A stretch of 64,000 bases of DNA from Kuschelorhynchus macadamiae (lineage: Eukaryota; Arthropoda; Insecta; Coleoptera; Curculionidae). This document shows, piece after piece, positions 11,565 through 23,010 of this stretch. Below the pieces are notes generated by a model. That model did not search any database. It worked only from the letters and a program-made list of their open reading frames with translations, and was not told where the DNA came from. Each line of letters opens with the position of its first letter. Positions within the stretch are counted from its first letter, which is position 1. A program made the translations under genes and the position numbers. The stretch is taken from NCBI GenBank assembly GCA_030620095.1, contig JAUTXW010001311.1, forward strand, positions 1,363,501-1,427,500, read 5' to 3'.

Positions 11565-12902
11565 TTAAGGAGAGAGGGTTACGATTAACTGATTCTCCCG
11601 ACACCAAGCGTCCATATTAACACATATTCGCCTTACTTTATGAGCGAGGATCTCCGGGTCGCAAGAAGAAACTACCACCGTCGTGTCATCGGCGTACATA
11701 GTAACGTGATCAGCACCAAGAGCGTCCGGAAGATCATTAACGTACAACAGGAATAGCAACGGACCCAACACTGAACCCTGTGGTACCCCAAGTTTTATTT
11801 CCTTAGGTATCGACAAGGTATTACTACACTTTACTTTCATATCCCTATCCGATAGGTACGATTCGATCCATAGCAACAGATTACCACGAATGCCCATATT
11901 GAAAAGTTTTGATATAAGCATAGTTTTGTTAATTGTATCGAAAGCTATGGACAAATCAAAGAATATAGCTACATCATATTCGTGCTGATCCAGTTTTGAA
12001 TATACAAAATTTAAGAAACTCCTAGATGCAGACTCAGTTGATTTGCTGGACAAAAAAAATCCATGCTGACATCTGCTAACAATGTTGTATTTCGATAAAA
12101 AGGCAGTAATTCTGGAATGTATCATTTTTTCGAAAATTTTTGAAAAAAAGCTAAGTATCGAAATTTGCCTGTAATTTTCAATGTTTTCACTACAGCCTCT
12201 TTTTAATACGCGAGTTACAATTGCTGTCTTTAATATCCTCGGAAAAATGCCATGGTTAAGACTAAGATTAATTAATATTGCCAGTGGGTTACAAATATAT
12301 TGTTTAGCTGCCTTGATCAAACCAATGTTAAGGTCATCACTACCACGCGAGTTTTTGTTTATGATGGTATCAATGGTATTTGAAACTTCACGTTCTGTCA
12401 CATCTAATAATACCATCGAGTTAGGTAGTAATACAGGAACTGTACCAGGTGCGTCCACTCCATGATATTTATTTTCAAGCTTTTTTGAAGCCATCGTACT
12501 AAAACAATTTGCAAACTCGTTCGCAACATACGATGGTTCAGTAATAATATTGTTTTCAATAGCTAGTTTTATGTTTTTGTTATTTATACTGTTTTTAATT
12601 AAATTGGTGTTAATGATCCTCCAAATTTCCTTAGGTTTATTTTTTGAATTTTGTATTTTTTTACAAAAAAAATCTTTTTTAGCAGATATAATTTTTTCTT
12701 TATAAAACTTTTTAATACTTTTGTACATAACTACTATTTGTTCAGTCGGTGCAATTCTCTTAAGGAAACCAAAATTATCAAGTTGATTCTTTATATCAGC
12801 CAGTTCACAATTGTACCATCCATGGATAACCTTTTCTATTTCTAGGAACTGGAAAAGACCGATAAGGACAAGATACATCCAGACAAAAAACAACAGATTC
12901 AA
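11565..12902 (-). pseudogene. CR1-like ORF2, reverse transcriptase domain
   Basis: 445 codons without a stop on the minus strand. RT blocks are in order: ENYRQISILSFFSKIFEKMI (palm entry), CQHGFFLSSKSTESA, DVAIFFDLSIAFDTINKTML (first catalytic Asp), LGVPQGSVLGPLLFLLYVND, then the catalytic box MYADDTTVVV near 11705-11675. Both Asp residues of YADD are intact. The family primes reverse transcription of its own RNA at nicked target DNA. The frame overlaps the endonuclease frame (12805-12902), so a single frameshift separates the two domains of what was one polyprotein; the block ends at a second break near 11565. Confidence 0.9.
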
Positions 12903-13764
12903 TAAAATGATTCCATGCTATATCTACATTATAATAGTCGGACGTACACAGTAAATGCGAATCTCTAATCATACCAGAGAACATATCAATATTGTTGCGA
13001 GACATAAGTCGCGCTGAAACTGTCGTGTTCTCCGCCTTAGAGGCTTGAACACCAAAGTTAAATGTATATATAAATTTGTGGCCAAAGTGGTCACTAATAT
13101 GAGCATCTTCAATATGACATTTGTAACAATCAGGGGAAATGTTAGTAACAAAATAATCAATCTCGCTAATGCTAGTACTTCCAAGAGAGTTAGTAAAAAT
13201 TCTTGTTGGACCTTTGGCCTCCTGGGTAAGCCGATAAGAGCTAAAAACATCAAATAAACTTTTTTTGGTATACGTTTCTTTTAAACAGTCCATATTTAGG
13301 TCTCCACACAAAACCACATTTTTAGATCGCCCAAAAGCAATAACCAGAGCACTACTTATTGAATTCAAAAACAGATCTATATCTCCCTGAGGCGGACGGT
13401 AACAGACTATGACTAATTTATCAAGTGCGATTGCGCATATTTCGTCATGATTCTCAACAGAAACATTTTCAATGGATATAATGCGTTCAATGTTTTTGCT
13501 CATGATATTTTTTACTAAAATCATTGATTCTCCATGCCTACTTCGCATTCTACCAAAACACGGCATTATTTTGTATCCCGTTATGACTATATCAGAAATA
13601 GACGAATTTTCAATCCAATGGTCTGTCAAATACATGACGTCGACACCCTCGTTAAGTGCTAGAAGCTCAACTTCATCTAAGTGGTTTGTTAAAAACTGTA
13701 CATTAATGTGATAGAGAATATATTTTATATAACTATTTTTTTCAACCTGTTTTGTTTTCAACAC
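12805..13764 (-). pseudogene. CR1-like ORF2, APE-type endonuclease domain
   Basis: 319-codon minus-strand frame. Exonuclease-endonuclease-phosphatase motifs appear as HINVQFLTNHLDEVELLA near the N-terminus, VMYLTDHWI, VVLCGDLNMD, SISEIDYFVTNI and the terminal AHISDHFGH. In the family the second motif is L-T-E-x-W, with Glu as a metal ligand; here it is Asp. The GDLNMD and SDH residues are kept. The endonuclease nicks the target for target-primed reverse transcription. The C-terminus runs into the connector, and the RT continues in another frame after an overlap of about 100 bp. The frame is also open a short way upstream of the first Met (SRGVLKTKQ), so the native start is uncertain. Confidence 0.87.
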
Positions 13765-13956
13765 TCCTCTAGATTTAGTTGCGATAGGCGAGGGTATAAA
13801 AAAGCCTTATCATTATGATTTAATTGAAGATTTACTGATTTACTTTGGTTCAGAGAAACCCCATCCTCAACCGGTGGTAGCACAATTAATTTGGATGGTG
13901 ACTTTTTTTCAATGTTTTGCCCTCTTTCGGTTTTTGTGCAATAATTACACTATCCA

Positions 13957-14582
13957 TTACATTACATTACATATTAATACATTAGAAGTACCTGTATTCG
14001 CCTCAGAACAAGTGTTATGTTTCTCGCTTAAGTCAATATTCACTAAATTATTGGCGCTTATTTCGACTGTTTTTAATACTATTTTATTTTTCAATACGTT
14101 ATTATTTACATGAAAGGCTATATTTTCACAGAGCTTTAGTTTAGTAAAACGGTACAATTTATTATTCTTAACATTGCATAATAGTTTTATTGAAGAATTG
14201 TTCCGGGAGGAATAATTTTGTATGTAATTTAAAATTCTATGATATACATTTGGAATTTTCGAAATATCACATTTAATACATAATATAAGGTTGCTGAATT
14301 TTCCCACTGATAATAAAGAGTTTAAATAGTTTACTTTAAGACTTGCAATAGAGTTAAGGTCTAAGCACATAACAATAAAGTCAGAAAAAGTAAAAAGTTT
14401 ACTGCGATCAAAAATTCATTTAGAGAGTTCAGAAAAGTCGGAACCAGGTTTTACTCAGCCTTCAATATTATAATCGCTAGTTGCCAGGTATCTTAGAAGC
14501 AATCCAGAAATATTTAGCGCTGAAACATCACCATATATTAAGACCTTTTTGGGACTTGGGAAACTATTGGCAATATCATAAC
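13957..14582 (-). pseudogene. CR1-like ORF1, SGNH-like segment
   Basis: The minus strand reads SFPSPKKVLIYGDVSALNIS, then LLLRYLATSDYNIEG, a TGA, VKPGSDFSELSK, a second TGA and LFTFSDFIVMCLDLNS. From 14370 it runs on as an open 137-codon frame to 13957. The arrangement (G-D-x start, x-K-P-G-x-x-F middle, a hydrophobic strand where the family has G-x-N-D) resembles the SGNH/GDSL-like esterase segment found in ORF1 of CR1-type elements. Here the nucleophile Ser of the G-D-S box is Val and the G-x-N-D box is degraded. Function is inferred from weak motif order. Confidence 0.55.
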
Positions 14583-15221
14583 TTACCCTTGTAGGCTTGT
14601 TTTGGTGGTTAGTTTTTTATTTTCAGGGATTATTAATTGTCCTTTTCCCCCACCACTACACACTTTTTCAGCTTTATTTAAATGTTTTACAGCATCACTA
14701 CACATTCTATTGAGTTCAACGGGATTCATAAACTTATTTTGGGTCGAGATATTTACTGATTCTTCTGGACTTGAGCAACACTGAGTCCCCACAGAGGCCA
14801 TTGAATATTTCGTTTGAGTTTCCACAGAACTAATAAGTGTCGCAGAGTGTATGATATTATCCTGTGTTTGTTGATGTTGTATAATATTTGAGAAGCTTTT
14901 AATATCTTCCTTTTTGTTTAAAATATCTCTTAACAAAAAGTCCAATTTCTTTTTATATTTCAGCAGCTCTTTCTCTAATGATTCATTTCTTGCCATTTGT
15001 TCTGCTGATCTGTTACGTAGTAGCTTTAGTATTTATAAAAGAAGTAGACTCTCTATTGTCTTCGGGATTGTCAGAACTAATTATGTTTGTTATACTAATA
15101 TTTGGAGAAACTAATTCGACCACTTCTTTAGATCTTTTTTTCTGTTAGGCAGATCTAAGTATTCTTTTAGAATTTTTCTCTACGCTACTGTCTGATTTAT
15201 GACTTGGTCTGAGTCAGCCAT
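14583..15221 (-). pseudogene. CR1-like ORF1, N-terminal and coiled-coil region
   Basis: The likely original start is the ATG at 15221 (MADSDQVINQTVA, then TAG). Acidic/basic stretches follow in shifted frames (VVELVSPNISITN, SSDNPEDNRESTSF). From 14996 a 137-codon frame begins MARNESLEKELLKYKKKLDF, a likely coiled coil, and continues through VETQTKYSMASVGTQCCSS to LQG-stop at 14583. The V-G-T-Q-x repeat style is common in ORF1 proteins of insect LINEs, which bind element RNA. At least one stop and two frameshifts separate the parts. Confidence 0.6.
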
Positions 15222-15240
15222 AATCAAATTACGTATGTCA

Positions 15241-15924
15241 CTTGATCACACTACCATAATACTGACCATGCAGACAGTCCGGTCCCGTCTCGCCCAGTGG
15301 AATATGTATATCAATGAAACACTAATTCCTCTAGTAAAGAACTATTCATTCCAAAAGGAATATCTATAGCACTATTTATTCCAAACAAGGCACTAATTGT
15401 CTTTATTTCAGTGTAGACCAGACCAGCACATCCACTTATCTTCAAAAAGGTTTGAAGAAACAATTTTTTGTTGTGGGTGCAGATAACCAGAACAATGCTA
15501 TCATAAACTGAAACCCAATTTATTCATTATTATTGAGAAATTTAGCAATATAAGAACACAGTTTTTCACGTTTTTCGCTGGTAACTTTAATTAAATATGT
15601 TTAAAAACAACACAGACAGATCGGCGAAATCTTAAAAAACAGACACATATAAAACATTATATACATGTAAACTTTTAAAACAACAAAAAAAAACGATTAT
15701 TCGGGACGTGTTAAAATGCGTGTATTAGTCTATATATATTTAACTTGAATGTGAATGGGGTTGGGGTTTGCATTTTGGGACCCCCTCGTACCTCAGTTAC
15801 CTCGTGAGATACTGAAAAGTAAAAATTGATTAAGGATATTTTTATTTAAAACTCATCGACATAATTACTTTTTCTCTGTTGTAAGCTTTAGAGAAACAGA
15901 TCAAAATTATATTTTACTTATTTA
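15241..15924. other. Intergenic or LINE 5' UTR
   Basis: The first 100-200 bp may be the 5' UTR of the CR1-like LINE. It contains paired 'ttcattccaaaaggaat' and 'ttattccaaacaagg' strings. The rest shows nothing recognisable. Confidence 0.35.
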
Positions 15925-16350
15925 TGGGCCAGTCCATTCACGTAAGGTAAATTGGATAATTAGTTTTTTAGTAATACTTTTTTCCACAAGGCCGCCATCT
16001 TGTTCCGGCGTATTGAATTTTTTCCAAAATATGAACAGGTCATCTCCATATGACCCTCAATTTTTGACTAAAATTTGAAGTCAATTTGATAAGTAGTTTT
16101 TAAGTTATGCCGCGAACTGACTCAGAAACACAAAGACAAACCGACAGATGGACCGACGGGATTGATAAAACATATTTTTTCATCAAGGGTCGTTAAAACT
16201 TAAAGATATGTAAAACCTCAGAGGGTGATTTTTTTATGATTACAAACATTTTATTTGGCAGACATTTTGTTCCGCTATTTTGAATTAGTACCACAGATTT
16301 ACTAATTCATCTCTATACCACAATTAGTTATAGCACACAATTTTAAATTG
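15925..16350 (+). repeat. GCCGCCAT-type dispersed repeat, copy 1
   Basis: About 100-bp units share a consensus of the form 'caaattggataattagttttt', 'gccgccatcttgttccg', 'catatgacc(c/t)tcaa', and then a GACAGAC/GACCGAC-rich stretch ending 'gggattgataaaacat'. A second unit type has 'accacaattagttatagcaca'. Similar blocks lie at 17200-17545, 28966-29325, 37840-38060 and 50093-50460. The family is unidentified and non-coding. Confidence 0.65.
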
Positions 16351-16654
16351 TGAAGATATACCTATATTACTTGATTGGTAGAAGCAAAGATAGATTATAC
16401 TCCGAATAGACGACCCATCCAATGTAAAATAAAATACTCCCTAAGTGGAGCTCAACTTTGTATTATAGTCCATAGAACTGAGGTCCATGCAGAGATTTCA
16501 GTGTAGCTTAAGGCCCTGAGTGGCGAGTCCGCGACACTGGTTAAATTAGTTTATAGATGGGTTTTAGGATTTTGCCTGGCAATTCTATTTGTCTCTTTAA
16601 CCCTTAAATTTCTAAATAGTTTTCGTTAACGATCCTCTTGTTATTATGTATGGA

Positions 16655-17195
16655 AGTGATGTAATATCTGAACTTAGAATCCACTAAAGAAAAAACAAAG
16701 TCTTTTTCTTGAATTTTCGACCTTTCGCAACTCTATTGTTGCATCCTCAGGACACTAAAATGCCAGAAAAAAAAATCAGTTCAAACTAAACAATTAAACA
16801 TTTTTAACACTTAAAATTAAAAAAAAAAACAGGTATAGCGAAATTATACAGGAACGATCCAATAAAAATAAGGTCATATTTATCAAAATGCAATCAACCT
16901 ATAGGAGATTCGCAACACAAGTTATTAATAGGAAATGAATTGTTATACTTACAATTAAGTTTGACTCTTGGTGTCAGATAAATCATTAAAACTAGAAGAA
17001 ACATAGGTATTAATTATACAGTTTTATACAAAAATAGGTATCAATCGTAAGCTCATACAACAATAAGGACTGGAAGAAGACCCAACTGCTTGAGTCTCCT
17101 TTCTATAAATATCTACATATATTATAAAGCTATCCACTCTCAACCACAATAATACCATCGAAAAATGACCTTATTTTTATCGGGTCCTTTCTATT
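16655..17195 (+). mobile_element. Long-TIR element, truncated copy
   Basis: Matches the left arm and centre of the 9362-10103 element: CTTAGAATCCAC at the left, 'gttgcatcctcaggacacta', 'caaaatgcaatcaacctatag' and 'cccaactgcttg' in the same order. It stops at the 'accttatttttatcggg' string. The right arm is missing and is replaced by a GCCGCCAT-type repeat. Confidence 0.75.
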
Positions 17196-17199
17196 ATTT

Positions 17200-17545
17200 T
17201 GTTCCGCCATCTTGAATTAGTGCCACATATTTACTATCTCGATACCACAATTAGGTATGGCACACAATTTTAAATCAGTCCATTATGTAGTTTTCAGGCA
17301 GAATTTTTAAATATTTTAATAAGCCGCCACTTTGTTCCTCCATCCTGGATTAAAACGAAAAACATTCCTGGATAATACTTGATTCTTACGCAAAATTTGA
17401 GATCAATCGGCTAAGCAGTTTTTTAGTAATAATTCTTTTAATATGTCACAAGGTCGTCATTTTGTTTTGCCATATTGGATTTTGCCAAGATGTTACCGGG
17501 ACCTGCCCATATGACCCTTAATTTAAAAATTAAAATATTTTTTAA
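17200..17545 (+). repeat. GCCGCCAT-type dispersed repeat, copy 2
   Basis: Contains 'ttgttccgccatcttgaatt', 'taccacaattaggtatggca', 'gccgccactttgttcc' and 'ggtcgtcattttgttttgcc'. Same family and orientation as 15925-16350. Confidence 0.6.
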
Positions 17546-17557
17546 ATATTGACTGTT

Positions 17558-17698
17558 GGTTGCAGAAAGCTCAATTAAAGTGTAGAATGTTTAACGGAAT
17601 GTCAAATTTGACAGCCAGTTCCTAGATTTATGTAAGCAGCTTGTCACATCCGAACGCTTGATTAAATATTCTAAACCGCAATTAAGTTTTGTGCAACC
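17558..17698 (+). mobile_element. 141-bp MITE-like palindromic element
   Basis: Left end GGTTGCAGAAAGCTCAATTA, right end inverted (GGTTGCACAAAACTTAATTG on the other strand). Inner matches include 'tagaat(g/a)tttaa'. A second copy in opposite orientation is at 62480-62624. No coding capacity and no clear target duplication. Confidence 0.75.
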
Positions 17699-17706
17699 GG
17701 GGGTAA

Positions 17707-18158
17707 GTATTTTATAATCTGCATTTTTATTATATAAATGTTGTATGTTTTATATAAATTCACATTATTTACTTAATTATACCATTATTTTCCATCAAAA
17801 CTAGTGCGTTATATACTCAAAAAATAATAATGACTTAAAAACGTAGCGCGCTGAACATCTTTTCATAAGAGCGATCTGTTGAGGAATCACAATCAGTAGT
17901 AACAAATTCCGCTTCAGACTCCCCCCTCACACCAGCTTTTGAGCATAGATTTGTTATGGCAACGCAATGGTGAATATCCATAAGCCAAATAGAGGTGGGA
18001 GCGGCATAAAACTGCTGCTGCAGGTTGCAGGCAGTTGTTCGCTTGTTATAGAATTAATGTAAATTAGTGCGTTCGGATCATCGGAGACGGAACCAGTTTT
18101 GCATCGATCGAATCGAATCGAAATTAGCTTTAAGATATAGGTACGTAACTGTTTTTTT

Positions 18159-18206
<48 letters not shown>

Positions 18207-18395
18207 AAATCTTATAAATTTATATTATTTCCCCTATGTATTAAAAAACGCTCCAAAGCTATCGATAATTAACATCATAAAAAAATAGCATTTTGGGCAT
18301 TGCATCCCGACAAATTTTCGCCTGCGGGGGGCTATCTTTACCTACGCCGCTGTGCACCTAACTAAGCTGCGCTTCAACCGTTCTTAAATCCACGA
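17707..18395 (+). repeat. About 650-bp dispersed repeat, arm A
   Basis: Matches the reverse complement of 28318-28965 over nearly the whole length. Shared strings include 'atataaattcacattattta', 'atgacttaaaaacgtagcgcg', 'tgcatcgatcgaatcgaatcg', 'aaacgctccaaagctat' and 'gctgcgcttca...cgttcttaaat'. It contains an (AT)n run at 18161-18203. No persuasive protein. Family unknown. Confidence 0.8.
18161..18203. repeat. (AT)n microsatellite
   Basis: About 21 AT units inside the arm A repeat. Arm B has only a short AT-rich tract at the matching position, so the run expanded in one copy. Confidence 0.95.
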
Positions 18396-18739
18396 GCCGC
18401 CACTGACTCTTCTCTGTTATTGTCGAGAAGAAATAGAGTACGATCACGAATAAAGCCGAAAAAAAGGAAATTATTTGCCACTCAGGAAATGAACAGTCAC
18501 TAGGGCATCGTTGAACCTACCCTTGAAATAGATAAAAATGAAATGGAAAGACTTAAGCAAAAATACATGAAATCTATTAAAAATGTTTCAACAAATGAAA
18601 TATTTAAATTGACAATAAACAAAAAACTTATCCCAGTTTTGGCACCAAGAGAGAAGAAAAAGGTTAACTGCTTCAAGTTTTTGACTCATTTTTAAATTCG
18701 GGCCTAATACAGATAAAAATAAAATTTCCAAAAAAATTA
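18396..18739. other. Intergenic, no recognised gene
   Basis: A short frame near 18535-18690 reads MERLKQKYMKSIKNVSTNE, but it is isolated and I cannot assign it. Confidence 0.35.
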
Positions 18740-18960
18740 AAAAATAAATAACTTTAAAAATTCATATTCATTTGACCGGGTCAAATTGGAATTTGTATCC
18801 GACGTTTCGTTTTCTATTACTTGAAGCATTTTCAGAGACCTTTACTTTACGAGATCTAAACGGTGAATGTTTGATCCCTGAAGATGCCTCGTGAAATCGA
18901 AGGCGAAACGTCGTGCCAAGAACCATGATTCTTTAAAGAAAAAGCTTTTTTATCTTTCAA
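18740..18960 (+). mobile_element. Penelope-like terminal-repeat fragment
   Basis: Has the string order seen around the Penelope-like elements at 34.9-36.5 and 60.1 kb: 'tgaccgggtcaaattggaat', then 'cgacgtttcg', 'ttttcagagac', 'ccctgaagatgcctcgtg', 'ggcgaaacgtcgtgccaag' and 'aaccatgatt'. The CTGA...GGCGAAACGTC string occurs once on each strand, giving an inverted arrangement. No coding part is attached. Confidence 0.6.
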
Positions 18961-21470
18961 TTTTTTTATCATATTCTAATTTCCAGCCCTCCAATAAGAT
19001 GTCAAGCTTTTTTGAGTTTTTTGATTTTTTATTTGCCACAAAATTGATGTACACTTAAAACTAGTTAAGTTGGTTTACTTATGAGTTTAATAATGAAAAT
19101 AATAAAATTGTTAAAATATAGATAACTTTACATTAAGTTTGTTCTAACCGATATGTACTTACAAAAACATGTCTGCATTTTGTTTAGCATTATATTTTAG
19201 GCAAAACTATTGACAATAACAAAATTTACTAAAATCAAATAATACAATTGTTTCCAAATGTATATTAAGTTGCAACCATGAAATTTAAACAATTTATTAT
19301 GTATGAAAAAATATTTTATTTTAACACAATATGTTCAATTGTTTACATTTTTTTTTAATATGAAAACCGAAGCCGAATTTCTGCCGCACTCTGTATTATT
19401 TATGTTGCGCCTCCATCCTAAGTGAAATAAAGATGAAAAGTTTAAAAAGCTTCTATTAAAAATTAAACAAAATCATAATTTTTAATACCTCTTTTATCGA
19501 TTATTATTGATGTAACATAATAAATTTATGTCTATTTAAGTACTTTTATTTTGCCCATAACCTTATAAATAATTGTTTTTAACAAGAATAATATTTTTGC
19601 TCTCCAAAAGCCTATAACAAAAACTCGTCTTAATCCAATAACTATGGCAATATTTATCTTACTTTAGATTACATTTTAAAAACTATCAATTCACTTTTTC
19701 CAGCATATTAGATATTCCCTACCTTACATTTTAAAAACACAAAAATATCTTTTCAGAATAGTATCCTTAGCTGTAAATGTAAATTAAGAAAATGACTATA
19801 TTTTTCTATGTTTGAAAGTATTAATTAATTTTTGAATCCAAATAATGTAACTATATAACCTCTAAAAGTTGAAAAGAAAAGAACTACTGTTTAACTTGCA
19901 AAACTTCACCAAATCTTTTTAATCCACCTCTACCCGGAAATGTTCTTAACACAAATTCTGCGTACTCCAAATGCCCCTATAAAATATGCCGATTCCAAGA
20001 AACAAGGATAGCACGTACCAAAAGAGTGAGATGCGTAATCGGCTGTTCACAAAATTAGATGCAATTATTTCACTTACAGGAACGTTTTCTGGAAGAAATC
20101 CTGAGTTTATTTTTAAACCAATTAGGAAATTGTTTTAAAAATCACTTAGAAAAATGTTGATTATAGACGTGTTGTATATTTATAATTAAATACAGGTCTT
20201 CTGAATATTAAAAAAACTGAATAAAATTTCACATTTTTACGAAAGTTTGACGTTCCTTTATTAATTGTAAATACGTTTTGTATATTTTTAAGAAGAAAAA
20301 AATATGATAATGGACTAGTTTAGGAACATGACTATAGACTGATGTATTTTGTTCCAGAAAATCGACCAAAATCGTATTAAATATCAGACGTATGTTCACC
20401 CGTAATTTGCTGCACAGTTTTGGCTAATGTCATGTCTATTTAGACTATAATCTATTTATCGAAGAAACACATTAAACCAAACAAAGTTCAGTGCATGTAC
20501 ATGCCGCTGTCCTATTCCACCTGGCTATCCATTGGTGGTGTATTATAGCAAGATGTTCACATATTAATCATTACTTTAAATTTCTTTCTTCGATAAAATA
20601 TAAACTTTAATTGTGCTGTCATTTATTTTAATTTGAATGACTCAAAACAAGTTATCTAACTAAATTGTACAGAAACTGATATATTAAACATTTAACATTG
20701 AACGTAATCTAAAAACTCAAGTTATTTTTGACTGAAGAATCACCTAGGGCGTTTTTAGTTTTCCAGTTAAGCAATGTCATTTATTAAATTTTAATTATTG
20801 CAATTCGTATGCAGAGCACCATTTACTTTACAACATTTGCCAGTAGAAAAACAAATAAAAACCTTACATGTTCCACAGGCTAGAAGAAGAGTCATTGATC
20901 TGCAGTTTATTCAGATTGTATGCATGGTCTGGTAAACATGCAAAAGCTCTAATCAAAGCGTTTAATGAAATAAGAGATTTGCTTAACAATCAGGTTTGGA
21001 CGAGTGGATACAGCGTTCGGGGCCCGACCTCTCATTTTTATTTCCCATGGGCGAACACGGCGCATTTTTAGGTAATGGAAAACGAATATCCGAGCGCCAG
21101 AAGGCTATCGAAGTGTTTTATTTGAAGCAGCATTAAAAGCTCCCATAAAAGGATTTTATTCGATTAGACAGTTAGAGAAAAACATCGCAGAAAAACGTAT
21201 ATTCCTAAAAGACTTTTTTTCATTTACTCTAAAATGTATGTCCCTAAAATTATATTATGCTATTTTTACGACTAAAAAACTCTAATTGACCTTTTAATCT
21301 GTACCACAAAAATAGAAAAACATAGACTGGAAGAACAAATTTGATTTAACCAACATTGGCGTTTACCAAAACAAATATTTGTTTCCTATAAGCGAAACAA
21401 TTATTGGTTTCGAAAACGCGGACAATTACAATGTTAATAATAAAATAACTTATAAACAATTTGCTTGTTT
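18961..21470. other. Intergenic, unrecognised
   Basis: AT-rich and mostly featureless. The stretch at 20860-21180 has higher complexity (a plus-strand frame with LICSLFRLYAWSGKHAKAL), but I recognise no protein family. Confidence 0.4.
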
Positions 21471-21855
21471 CAATACATTAACAACAAAATTAGTACAAAT
21501 TTTTAAACATATATTTTGTATTTCTAAGGTGACGTTTCGACCATAGTTTTGGCCTTTTTAAAACCTAAAAATTTGTTTAGCACTATTTTTTTATCAGTTT
21601 ATAAAATATTAAAAATTTAGTACTTACCATAGAACGTAAAATAGTTGAATTAAAAAGTACACATAATCCACATATCTGACGTATACTACACATATTTAAT
21701 TTACATTTTAAAACTATTGTGGACGTTTATTACAGAACAATTACAAGGGACTAAGCGACACTGTTACAGTAAAGATATATACAATTTATTTAGGTTGTTT
21801 ATGTCTTTTTTGTCATTTATGGCGTTTTTGTTTTTTTGAATTTCAACCATCTCAA
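21471..21855 (-). repeat. Penelope A pseudo-LTR, copy 1
   Basis: Nearly identical to 24056-24440. Shared strings include 'aacaacaaaattagtac', 'gtgacgtttcgaccatagt', 'cactatttttttatcag' and 'gacactgttacagtaaag'. Its distal part contains the C-terminal codons of the element ORF. Confidence 0.9.
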
Positions 21856-22291
21856 AAAATTCTCTTTTTTTTTAAGTTACTGAAGTTCTTTGATAATAAG
21901 TTATAGGCTTTGTCGTGATGTTATATTTTTTAAAAACGTTTTGAAATTGCTGGGATAAACCATTTATGAAAGGCAGAGAAATGTATTTTGTTTTATGCAG
22001 ATTTGATTTAATAAGGGCATTTTCAGAATTGTAATATTTACGTATTCTGCTTTTGAATAATTTATTTACTAATTAATTATATAAAATTTTTAGGGTACTG
22101 ATTTAGATTTAATGCTGCTTTAGCCTTTTTAATTGCTCGTTCTCTGAATTCAGAGTCGGACAGCTTAATTGCCCGATCTGCCAGACCAATAATTACAGAT
22201 TTTTTTTGGGACATTGGGTGGCAAGAGCTGAAATTTAGGTATCGAGAGGACCAAGTTTGTTTTGTGTATCATTCCGTTTTAATTTTATTTC
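21772..22291 (-). pseudogene. Penelope A, RT-to-endonuclease connector and C-terminus
   Basis: The minus strand reads TEWYTKQTWSSRYLNFSSCH, SQKKSVIIGLADRAIKLSD and AALNLNQYPKNFI, the conserved stretch after the Penelope RT. YISLPFINGLSQQFQN follows. The frame then passes, with stops, straight into REFFEMVEIQKNKNAINDKK and NLNKLYISLL-stop. The GIY-YIG catalytic core that should lie between these parts is absent, so the copy has an internal deletion of the endonuclease. The order matches the linker and C-terminus of Penelope-like proteins. Confidence 0.75.
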
Positions 22292-22921
22292 CTATATGAT
22301 GTAATGTTCTAAAAAATTGATTTTGTTGTTCTCTTTGCTTTCAGTAGTAAATTGTAGTCTTTTATGGTATTGATTAAATTGCTTTAAAATAATTTCTGTT
22401 TGGCCAGATGGGATTGCAGTAATACAGTCATCGACATAACGATAAAAAAATGATATAATAAATTCCACATTACTTAGAACAGTCTCCTCTAAATCTTCCA
22501 TAACTATTTGGGCAACGACGCTTGATATAGATGCTCCCATAGCACAACCTTCTATTTGTTTATATAACTGATCTTCGTATATAAAATACGTAGAATTTAC
22601 TGTTAATTCTACTGCTTTAAGAAATTCATCTTGAGGAATATCTGTGTATTTTTTTATTTTAGACTATTTCTTTTTAATTATTCTGGTAGCCAATGAGATT
22701 GGAACGCTGGTATATAGGGAAACAACATCAAGCGATATCAGTTGGTAATTTTCCGGAATTTCTAAATGTTTTAATTTTTCTTTAAATTGATAGGAGTCCT
22801 TGATATAGTAATTATTTTTATGTAAAATATTTTTTAGAAAATTTGATTGTGGTGTAAATGGGGATTGAAGGCATGAGACAATTGGCCGTAATGGGATATT
22901 TTCTTTATGTAGTTTAGGCAA
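22292..22921 (-). pseudogene. Penelope A, reverse transcriptase core
   Basis: Upstream block (22921-22664): PKLHKENIPLRPIVSCLQSP, then NYYIKDSYQFKEKL and ISLDVVSLYTSVPI, which contains the first catalytic Asp. Downstream block (22540-22292): MGASISSVVAQIVMEDLEE, then FFYRYVDDCITAIPSG with the catalytic VDD, and FNQYHKRLQFTTESKEN. These are diagnostic of Penelope-like RTs, which are related to telomerase. The blocks are separated by a frameshift and an in-frame stop near 22660. Catalytic residues are intact; the reading frame is not. Confidence 0.9.
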
Positions 22922-23010
22922 TCTGTAAATTTTGGGTGGTACACTATTGCGGATTTTTAGTTCTTTAGCAGTATCGGGTGATATAAAAAGATTTTTTTCC
23001 CAAGAGTCAA

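Larger units (their letters stand above)
10887..15240 (-). mobile_element. CR1-like non-LTR retrotransposon, nearly full length
   Basis: On the minus strand in order: ORF1 (15221 to about 13957), ORF2 with apurinic-type endonuclease (13764-12805), reverse transcriptase (12902-11565), a C-terminal region (to 10961) and a (TATTC)n tail. ORF1 with a predicted coiled coil and an SGNH-like segment, together with the tail type, points to the CR1/L2 group rather than R1 or Jockey. There are only a few stops and frameshifts, so this is one of the younger insertions here. Confidence 0.85.

Noticed and set aside
12181..13711. Plus-strand open frames of 60-94 codons
   Set aside because: Antisense shadows of the CR1-like ORF2.
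20860..21180. Host gene exon
   Set aside because: Higher complexity than its surroundings but no domain motif or consistent splice sites that I could support.
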